Shown here piece after piece: positions 56,111 to 64,000 of a stretch of DNA of 64,000 nt. Numbering within the stretch: the stretch's first letter is position 1; each line of letters starts with the position of its first letter. A program made the translations under genes and the position numbers. This DNA comes from Coenobita brevimanus. Its lineage: Eukaryota; Arthropoda; Malacostraca; Decapoda; Coenobitidae. The stretch is from assembly GCA_032717465.1 (NCBI GenBank), contig JAVRFU010000173.1:1-64000 (forward strand), in the 5' to 3' direction. The notes under the pieces are model-generated. The model was not told where the DNA came from. It ran no database searches and saw only the letters and a list, made by a program, of their open reading frames with translations.

Positions 56111-58000
56111 TAAGGATGACCACTACTTGGTGGTGGCCAGAATCAAGGTCCAATTAGAATGGAGAAATAGAAGAAGGGAAAGACAAGAGGAAGGAGTAGT
56201 TGCAAGGAGAGTGGAAAGGTTACAAGAGGATGAGAAAAAGGCAGAGTATAAGAGAGAAGTGGAGGAATGATTGGGCAAATATAAATTGGAGCAGATGGGA
56301 GACGTGGAAAGTGTGTGTAGCATATTTACAGAAGAAATATGTGCAGCATGTGATGTGGTGTGTGGGAGGAAGATAAGATGGAGGGGGGTGCAAGGAACAG
56401 CGTGGTGGACTGAAGAGGTGAAACAGGCTGTGGCACAAAAGAAGAAAGCATACAATGAATGGATGAGAAATAAGGGCGTGGAAGAAGTTTAGAGGCGGAA
56501 GAGAGAGTTATATGTAGAAAGAGAAAGAGAGGTGAAAAGATTAGTAAGAGAGAGTAAGAAGAGAGTGGATGAGGAATTTGGAAGGAATTTGAGTGTAAAG
56601 TGGAGGAACTGTAAGAAAATGTTCTGGAAAGAGGTAAAAAGAGTAAGACATGGTGGAAGTGAAGTTAGCAGGGGAGTGAAAGATAAAAATGGTAGATTAC
56701 TAGTGGAGAAGGGAGAAAAAGTGAGCAGATGGAGAGAACACTTTAAGGAATTGTTGAATGTAGAGGATGGAAGTAATGTGAGTATAAGTGGCTGAGGAAT
56801 GGCTGGGAGAAGGAGGGAGGTGAAAAGACAGGAAGAAATCAGTAGGATAGAAGTTGTGGAAGCAATGAAGAAAGTTAAATCTGGGAAAGCCCCAGGAATT
56901 GATGGAGTGTGTGGTGAAATGCTGAAGCATGGGGGAGAGATAGTAGTAGAATGGATGTGGAAGATGTGCAGATTAGCCTGGGAGGAAGGTAGAGTTCCGG
57001 AGGATTGGAAGTCAGGTATAATTATTCCCTTGTACAAAGGAAAAGGGGAAAAAGAAGTGTGTGGTAATCATAGGGGCATTTGTCTTCTTAGTATAATAGG
57101 AAAAGTGTATGGTAGGATACTTATTGACAGAGTTAGAGAAAGAACAGAGAAATTAGTTGGAGAAGAACAGGGAGGCTTTAGGAAGGGAAGAGGTTGTGTA
57201 GATCAGATATTCATTCTTTGATCTTTAGTGGAAAAGTATCTACAGAAGGGAAAGAAGTTGTATGCGGCTTTCATGGATTTGGAGAAAGCATATGACAAGG
57301 TGGATAGACAAGGATTGTGGAAAGTGTTAAGAATATATGGAGTAGATGGGAAGTTGTTGAATGCTGTGAAGAGTATGTACGATGGTGCGAAGGCTGCAGT
57401 GCGTATGGATGGTGAACTAAGTGAATTTTTCTCCTTGAAAGTTGGGTTGAAACAGGGATGTGTCATGTCTCCATGGTTGTTCAATCTGTACATGGATGGG
57501 GTAATAAAAGAGGTACAAGGTAGGGTAGTGAATGTCGGAGTGGCCCAGGTGAGAGAGGATAGTGTTTGGAAACTCCCTGTACTGTTGTTTGCAGATGATA
57601 CTTTGTTGTTGAATGAAGATGAAGGGGAGCTGCAAGGCTTGGTGGATGAGTTTGAGAGAGTGTGTAAGAAACGGAATCTAAAGGTGAATGTAGGGAAGAG
57701 TAAAGTGATGGTCTTTGAGAGAGGTGAAGTTAGTGAATGGACAACGAGGTTGGATGGTGAGGAATTGGAAAATGTGAGTACGTTTAAGTACTTGGGTAGT
57801 GTGATGAGTAAGGATGGAGGTTTGGAGGGTGAAGTGGTTGAAAGGGTACAGCAAGGAAGAAAGGTTGCTGGTTCTTTGAAAGCAGTGATAAGAAACAGGG
57901 AAGTGAGCATGGAAGTGAAAAAGTTACTGCATGACAGTATTGTGATACCAACTCTAACGTACGGAAGTGAAGCTTGGACATTGTTGGAAGGACACAAGTC
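56111..58000 (+). mobile_element. Line-A copy 2: end of EN to late RT, one frame with four stops
   Basis: Starts in the last part of EN ('DDHYLVVARIKVQLEWRNR') and runs in a single reading frame through the linker, RT fingers ('VPEDWKSGIIIPLYKGKG'), palm ('MDLEKAYDKVDRQGLW', 'LKQGCVMSPWLFNLYMDGVI', 'LPVLLFADDTLLLNEDE') and thumb ('FKYLGSVMSKDGG') to 'SEAWTLLEGHKSR'. No frameshift is seen over ~1.9 kb; the only defects are stops near 56,268, 56,490, 56,793 and 57,220. It ends at about 58,000 where a Line-B copy is joined tail-to-tail. The large minus-strand frame 57,203-58,105 is a shadow. Confidence 0.9.
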
Positions 58001-58002
58001 AA

Positions 58003-60603
58003 GAGTGAGAGCACCCGATCCATACGCGTCACTCCACACATACTCCTCAGACACCTCATCTCCATTACATTCAAACTTTTCCTCTCTGCTACGCCCATAT
58101 TCCATGTTTCAGCCCCATATAATGCAGTCGGTACCACAACACCCTCATACAGCCTTCTCTTTACATCCATTCTAAGCAAACGACATTTAAACACTTTTTT
58201 CATTCCTCCCATCACCTTTCCTACTTCATTTATTCTAAACTTCACTTCTGCATCTATTCTTCCATCCACAGCAACATGTGACCCTAGATATTTAAAACAA
58301 TCTACCTCCTCAAGCAACTCACCAATCAAAACTATATTCATCCCCCTACCATCTATCAACCTCGTACACTTCCTCACTTTACTCTTATTCTCATTTACTT
58401 TCAATTTCCTCCTTTCACACACCCTTCCAAACTCCTCTACCAACTGTCTCAATCTCTCCTCTGAATCAGTCACCAGTGCAGTATCATCTGCAAACAGCAG
58501 CTGCTTCACATTCCACTCTCCACCATCAACATTTACCAGACTCAGACCACCTAAAACTCTTGCATTAACCTCCCTTACAACACCATCCATGTAAATATTA
58601 AACAACCAAGGCGACATCACACATCCCTGTCACAGCCCCACTCTCACGGGAAACCAATCACTCACAGCATTTCCCACTCTTACACACGCTCTACTATTTA
58701 CATAAAAACTTTTCATCCCTTTTAGTAACCTACCATCAAGTCCATACAATCTTAAAACAGTCCACAAAGCCTCCCTATCAATTCTATCATACGCTTTCTC
58801 TAAATCCATAAATGCCCAAAACACATCCTTGCCTTTCGCTAAATACTTTTCACACACTTGTCTCACAGCAAACACCTGATCAACGCATCCCCTCCCTCTC
58901 CTAAAGCCACACTGCTCATCACTAATCACTCCCTCTGTACCCTCTCTAACTCTCATAATTAACACTCTACCATACACCTTACCTACAACACTCAACAGAC
59001 TTATACCCCTAAAGCTAGTACATTCATACTTATCACCCTTGCCTTTATACAACGGGACCACACAAGCACTTGCCCAGTCAATTGGCACCATACCTTTCTC
59101 AAAGCACACATTCAACAATCTTACTAACCAGTCAACAATAGTCACTCCACCACCCTTCAGGCATTCCACAGCACACCCATCCATACCTGCAGCTTTCCCT
59201 GTTTTCATCTCCTTTACTGCCTTCTCCACTTCCTCCTTCATGATCATAGAATCATTCAACTCTCCCAACACATTTATTCCTTGCACCCTTCCATCCGCCA
59301 CAATCTCAGCCACCCTTTCCTCCTCTACATTTAACAATCGTTCAAAATACTCTGCCCATCTCTTCCTTACTGCATCCATCTCAATTAACATCCTTCCATC
59401 CTCTGCTTTTACTCGTTCTTCCTTCCCAGACTCTCCCTTTCGCACCCTTTTCACCTCCTCCCAAAACATTTTCTTATTCTGTTGAAAATTCTCTGTCAGC
59501 CGCCTACCCCACCTCTCATCTGCTGCCACTTTAGCATCACGCACAGCCCTTCTCGCTCTATTCCTCTTTTCCTTATACCTTTCATATGACATCTCATCCT
59601 TCCTCTGCAGCCACACTTCATATGCACGTCTCTTCTCAGCCACAGCCATACTTACTTCCTCGCACCACCATTCACTTCCTTTTCTTACACCACCACCCAC
59701 ACGTCTCACACCACACACCTCTTCTGCATGCCCCACCACAGCACTCTTAAACAACTGCCATTCCTCCTCCACGCTGCCATTTTCCCGATCTTTCACTGCG
59801 TTCCACTCATCTTTCAATTTCTCCTGATACTCTATCTTTTTCTCTCTTTTATCCAACTCACTCACTTTCAAAACCTCCCTGCCACACCTAACCCTCCTAG
59901 CTCTCACCCATCTCTTACCTACTCTTAACTTTCCCTCCACCAGGTAGTGGTCAGACATACCTCCACCCTCCCCTCTCAGAACTCTCACATCCAACAATCT
60001 TCCTATTACATTCCTAGACACAACCACATAGTCCATCAAGGCTCTATCAACAACCCTTCCACCCTCCTGTCTCACCCATGTATACTTATAAATATCTTTC
60101 TTCTCAAACAGCGTATTCCCAATCACCATCTCTCGCTCAACACACATCGCTATCATTCGTTCCCCATTTTCATTTCTTCCAGGCACACCATGCATACCAA
60201 CTACGCCTTCAACTGATACATTTCCCACTCTAGCATTCAGATCTCCCATCATTACCACATTCACATTTGCTCCAAAACTCTGCAGACACTCATCAACATC
60301 ATTCCAGAAAGACTCCCTCTCTTGTTCATCCCTTTCACTACCAGGCCCATATGCACTCACAAACACCCACAACTCACGTTCAAATTTCGCTTTCACCCAC
60401 ATCAGTCTCGATGACACCTCCTTCCATTCAATCACACATTGCTGTACTCCTGGACTCACTAACAAGGCCACACCTTCTCTTGCCCTTCCTCTATCAACAC
60501 CTGACAATCTTCCATTCACACTTCCAAACATAGATTCCCCCTTCCCTTTCATCTTCGTTTCACTCAAAGCTAACACATCCAACTTTCTTCTCACAAACAT
60601 TTA
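58003..60603 (-). mobile_element. Line-B copy: EN-RT almost intact, one nonsense codon
   Basis: On the minus strand from 60,600: endonuclease ('RKLDVLALSETKMKGKGES', 'GVALLVSPGVQQ', 'VVMMGDLNARVGNV', 'RALMDYVVVSRN', 'GGMSDHYLVEGKL'), linker ('SEWWCEEVSMAVAEKRRAY'), RT ('CVVPLYKGKGDKYECTSFRG', 'MDLEKAYDRIDREALW', 'CVMSPWLFNIYMDGV', 'VKQLLFADDTALVTDSEE'), then 'CFKYLGSHVAVDGRIDAEV', 'VVPTALYGAETWNMG' and 'CLRSMCGVTRMDRV'. The frame is continuous for about 860 codons except for one TGA at 58,630-58,632, between VRVGL and QGCVMSP. The N-terminus before RRKLDVL and the C-terminus after MDRV are missing. This is the youngest-looking LINE in the window. It differs enough from Line-A to be a separate family. 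The plus-strand frames are shadows. Confidence 0.92.
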
Positions 60604-61674
60604 TCTTAACTTTTTATATGTACTAGTATATAGATGCAGTATATTCAAGTGTGAAGTAATCCCCACATAGAATAACAATGAATGTGATTCATGTCAGAAT
60701 TACTTCATGTGCAATACAACTAGTGTTTTATACTTCACATGAAATACATCGTGTTTTTTTTAACCATACGAAGGTTATTTGTCATTGTTATAGTGGCTGT
60801 ACCTAGTGAGTGAGAGCAATACAAAGCATGAATATCACCAAATGTAGTTTGTTTATCTGCTCACCATCCTCCCTCCTTCCCCTTAAAAATAAATAAAAGC
60901 TACATTCTCATCAGTGTAGAAGGCTAACTTACACCTCTTCCTTACCAGTCAATTTCCACAAATGGCATGTTATGAAAGTCAGCCAAGGGAATTTAATAAA
61001 TTCTATTATTGCTGCCTCTATAAAACTACATTCAACTAAGGATGACTTTTTGAACTGGAAGAGCTGGATATAGTTTTCATTAACCCCTTCATTACTTGGG
61101 AATTTTCTTGAGTATATCTGTCTTGCAGTCACAAGAATAAAAGATGTCCTCAGACTGAACAGGTTACCAATCTCCTGTGTGCTATTTATGCATTATTAGT
61201 CCACAAAAAAATAAATACAAAGACAAATATTATATGAGAATATTATGGTAAGGAAGAGATGCTAGAAAGTCTCATTAGCTGATGGAATACAACATGTAGT
61301 TTGCTTACCTCCACACTGCCCTCCAACCTTCTCCATATACCGTACACCCTGCAGGCCCCACCACACTGCACTAAATACTCCTTGACCTTGAATCAGCATT
61401 AAGCACATCTTGACTGCTGCTGTTGCAATTGAGTGCTCCCTGGCTAGACACCTGTAGAGTAAGGATGAACTTCAGCACTTTTTAGTACATCACACTGACT
61501 ATGAGGTCCCCACACTCTCAAAATGAAATGAAATATTTTAAGAGCTATTGGCTCTGTACATACTAGCAGCAACATACATTTGAAATTTAATAAAAAGAGG
61601 TACATTACTACTGTAGAGTAATATTTATGGTTTGCTCCTATCATCTGTCAATTTATTATTCATCCTTTGAGTGA
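60604..61674. other. Noncoding stretch, nothing recognised
   Basis: AT-rich DNA. 'ttaaccccttcattac' at about 61,081 resembles 5,340-5,356 in reverse. No gene. Confidence 0.4.
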
Positions 61675-62058
61675 TGACTGTTTACCTCTTTCATATTACC
61701 AATCAAAAACACTCTCTCATTCCTTCCGAACTTTTCCATGCACACTTCCACATTTGTCCAGAACTCTTCTCTCACTCTGCTTGCACGATCTTGCATTGGC
61801 GCATACACGCACACAATTGCCCACATTTGTATTCCAACATTCAATCTAACCCACACAATCTTTGAGCCAACTGTTCCGTACTCTCTTATGTTCTTCTTCA
61901 ATCTTTTACTCACAACAATACACACTCCTTCATTTGCCCTCTCATTCTCACCTACTCCTGCACATATTTCCCATCCATACCCCCATTGTCTCTCACTCTC
62001 ACCTCTTCATTTAGTTTCAGTTATTCCACATACATCCACTTTCACACACTCAAGCACC
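61675..62058 (-). mobile_element. Line-A endonuclease N-terminal part, inverted
   Basis: On the minus strand from 62,058: 'VLECVKVDVCGITETK', a stop, 'ERANEGVCIVVSKRLKKNIR', 'KIVWVRLNVGIQMWAIVCVY', 'APMQDRASRVREEFWTNVEV' and 'NERVFLIGNM'. This is the first half of the Line-A EN, whose continuation (MNGKVGNV...) is found in the opposite orientation at 63,081. GNM replaces the catalytic GDM. Confidence 0.8.
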
Positions 62059-62703
62059 TGACAGAGTTAAGGAAATAACAGAAGAATTAGTTGGAGAAGA
62101 ACAGGGAGGCTTTAGGAAGGGAAGAGGTTGTGTAGATCAGATATTCATTCTTAGATCTTTAGTGGAAAAATTTCTAGAGAAGGGAAAGAAGTTGTAGGCG
62201 GCCTTTAAGCATTTGGAGAAAGCATATGATAGGGTGGATAGACAAGGATTGTGGAAAGTATTTTGAATATATTGAGTAGCTGGGAAGGTGTTGAATGCTG
62301 TGAAGAGTATGTATGAGGGTGCTAAGGCTGCAGTGCATGTGGATGGTGAACTGAGTGAATTTTTCTCTTTGAAGGTTGGGTTGAAACAGGGATGTGTCAT
62401 GTCTCCATGGTTGTTCAATCTGTACATGAATGGGGTTATAAAAGAGATACAAGGTAGGGCAGTGGATGTTGGAGTGACCCTAGTGAGAGAGGGTAGTCTC
62501 TGGAAACTCCCTGTACTGTTGTTTGCAGATGTTAAGCGAAGATGAAGGGGAGCTGCAAGGCTTGGTGGACGAGTTTTGGAGAGTGTGTAAGAAACGGAAT
62601 TTAAAGGTGAATGTAGGGAAAAGTAAAGTTATGGTCATCAAGAGAAGTGAAGTCAGTGAATGTACAGTGAGGCTGGATGATGAGGAAATGGAAAATGTGA
62701 GTA
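62059..62703 (+). mobile_element. Line-A RT fragment
   Basis: From 'DRVKEITEELVGEEQGGFR' through 'GRGCVDQIFILRSLVEKFLE', 'LKVGLKQGCVMSPWLFNLYM' and 'LWKLPVLLFAD', after which about 11 bp are missing at about 62,530 so that the second catalytic Asp and following residues are lost. The sequence resumes with 'EDEGELQGLVDEFWRVCKK' in another frame and ends at 'MENVST' (62,703). Several stops occur near 62,200-62,280. It is inactive. Confidence 0.85.
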
Positions 62704-63078
62704 CATGGTGGTAGGTGGTGGCGACCATCATCCACTCACTTGATGTAGTGCTGCCTACTTCTTCCTTAGCCTTTATCATTCTTTTTCTGTGCCTGTCCTC
62801 CTCTCTTCCTATTTCTCCCATCTTTCCTGTCACTTCTTATTGCTTTTCTTTCCTTTACAGGTAGCTTTACATTGAGTGAGAAGCCAAATGGTTTCCTGTA
62901 AGCCAAGAAACCATTTACAAAGCTGGGTGGTAACCATATAACCAAATCATAAGTGCTCCTTACGTGTCAGCAAGTGGGTTGGTGGAGGGTTAGTGCCCCT
63001 CCCCGTAAAACAAATAACTCAGAGTCAAATGGCCACCCTTTACGGGATTATGACGTCTGGCAATAGACAGATAGATAG
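62704..63078 (+). mobile_element. R1 repeat, longest copy
   Basis: Extends from 'ggtaggtggtggcgaccatc' through 'ttctttttctgtgcctgtcc', 'ctttcctttacaggtagctt', 'gagtgagaagccaaatggtt', 'agctgggtggtaaccatata' and 'cagcaagtgggttggtggag' to 'gacgtctggcaatagacaga' and a short GATA tail. At ~375 bp it is the longest R1 copy here. I see no A or B box, so its origin (SINE or LINE 3' UTR piece) is open. Confidence 0.8.
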
Positions 63079-64000
63079 ATATGAATGGTAAAGTAGGGAA
63101 TGTGAAGGTGGATGGAATAGTTGGTGGGTGGGGTGTGCCTGCTGAGATAGATGAGAATGGCAGTGTGTTAGTGGACATTTGTGCTGGGAGAGGGTTGGTG
63201 ATAGCCAATACCCTCTTCAGGCACAAGATGATCCACAGGTATACATGGCGAGTGATGAGAAGGGTGGGTGGTGAACTGAAAGGAAGGCAATGATTGATTA
63301 TGTGTGTGTGGATGAAAGGATGCGAAGATGTGTAATGGATACAAGAACTTATAGAGGTTGGGGGAGTGAACTTTCTGACCACTACTTGGTGGTGGTCAGA
63401 ATCAAGATCCAAATAAGATGGAGAAATACAAGGGAAGGACAGGAAGAAGGAGTATTTGTAAGGAGACTGGAGAGGTTAAAAGAAGATGAGAAAAAGGCAG
63501 AATATAAGAGAGAAGTGGAGGAAGAATCAAGATCCAAATAAGATGGAGAAATACAAGGGAAGGACGGGAAGAAGGAATATTTGTAAGGAGACTGGAGAGG
63601 TTAAAAGAAGATGAGAAAAAGGCAGAATATAAGAGAGAAGTGGAGGAACAATTAGGCAAATACGAATTGGAGCAGATGGGGGACGTGGAAGGTGTGTGCA
63701 GGATATTCACAGAAGAAATATGTGCAGCATGTGATGTGGTGTGTGGGATACAGAGAAGACGGAGGGGGGTGCAAGGAACATGGTGGTGGAATGAAGAGGT
63801 GAGACAGGCTGTGGCACAAAAGAAGAAAGCATACAATGAATGGATGAGAAATAGGAGCGTGGAAGAACTTGAGAGGCAGAAGAGAGAGTTATATGTAGAA
63901 ACAAAGAGAGAAGTGAAAAGATAAGTAAGAGAGAGTAAGAGGAGAGTGGATGAGGAATTTGGAAGGAATCTGAGTGTAAAGTGGAGGGAGTGTAAAAAAA
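63079..64000 (+). mobile_element. Line-A copy: EN second half and linker, runs off the window
   Basis: Begins directly after the R1 tail with MNGKVGNVKVDGIVG (EN), 'VDICAGRGLVIANTLFRHKM', a frameshift near 63,280, 'MIDYVCVDERMRRCVMDTRT', 'ELSDHYLVVVRIKIQIRW', and the linker 'WWNEEVRQAVAQKKKAYNEW'. A 125-bp tandem duplication (63,399-63,648) breaks the frame again. A stop near 63,922 follows EVKR. The copy continues past the right edge of the window. Confidence 0.88.
63399..63648 (+). repeat. 125-bp tandem duplication inside Line-A
   Basis: 'gaatcaagatccaaataaga' begins at 63,399 and 63,524, and each 125-bp unit ends in 'agagaagtggaggaa'. The units differ at only a few positions. Since 125 is not a multiple of three the duplication shifts the frame. 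Confidence 0.95.

Noticed and set aside
57203..58105. 300-codon minus-strand frame, and similar long antisense frames at 38.8-39.6, 54.8-55.6, 56.5-57.0 and 59.0-59.5 kb
   Set aside because: They are antisense to clear LINE coding sequence, are Ser/Pro/Thr/Leu-rich and match no family.

Overview
This is a eukaryotic, repeat-saturated window with no intact host gene that I can defend. A decapod crustacean is the most likely source. That is an inference from three things: (i) a motif at about 29,410-29,460 ("aggccaaaggccaagcactg" followed by "ggtcattcagcgc") that I recall as common in shrimp, crab and crayfish DNA; (ii) a Copia tail resembling GalEa-type elements of crustaceans; (iii) very dense non-LTR retrotransposons with microsatellite 3' tails. 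Nearly all open frames longer than 100 codons are retrotransposon or transposase fragments, their antisense shadows, or translations of satellites.

Names used below. Line-A and Line-B are related endonuclease plus reverse-transcriptase (EN-RT) LINEs with the RT signature GLKQGC(V)MSPWLFN. Line-C is a CR1/Jockey-like RT with the signature SGVPQGSVL. Line-D is a third EN-RT type whose 3' tail is (GAT)n. Line-E has GVHQGSVLSP and an internal Cys-rich zinc motif, with a (TAA)n tail in one copy. R1 is a dispersed repeat with the same 3' end as Line-A ("gtctggcaatagatagatag"). SINE1 is a tRNA-like-headed repeat with a (GAT)n or ATC-rich tail.

Layout. 0-5 kb: remnants of Line-E and Line-C, then a Line-A tail expanded into a minisatellite and split by a 995-bp PIF/Harbinger-type element with a TAA target duplication and a MADF-like exon. 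5-8.1 kb: three hairpin (foldback) repeats, a compound minisatellite and a polypurine tract. 8.1-16.5 kb: locally duplicated noncoding blocks, including a 530-bp unit present three times and carrying a 44-bp LINE insertion with a 13-bp target duplication. 16.6-21.35 kb: six tandem copies of a ~795-bp satellite whose start is SINE-derived. 21.35-25.5 kb: SINE relics, a pseudo-exon and Line-E. 25.9-28.9 kb: a piggyBac-type transposase broken by two small frameshifts. 29-36 kb: fragments of an unnamed transposon protein, an RNase H LINE, Line-C and Copia. 36-38.2 kb: a duplicated block, one copy of which carries a 707-bp foldback element. 38.6-45.4 kb: Line-A, Line-D, Line-C and a DNA element whose internal 81-bp unit has expanded from one to seven copies. 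45.4-54.2 kb: a possible promoter-like GC-richer patch, a hairpin repeat, SINEs, and a hAT transposase interrupted by a Tigger-like element. 54.2-64 kb: a stack of Line-A and Line-B copies joined head-to-tail, tail-to-tail and by inversion. One Line-B copy is almost intact, with a single nonsense codon.

The biology visible here is that of a transposon graveyard: target-primed insertions, microsatellite-tailed LINEs sharing 3' ends with shorter repeats, and repeated birth of tandem arrays from transposon sequence. I see no operon, CRISPR array, rRNA or functional tRNA gene.
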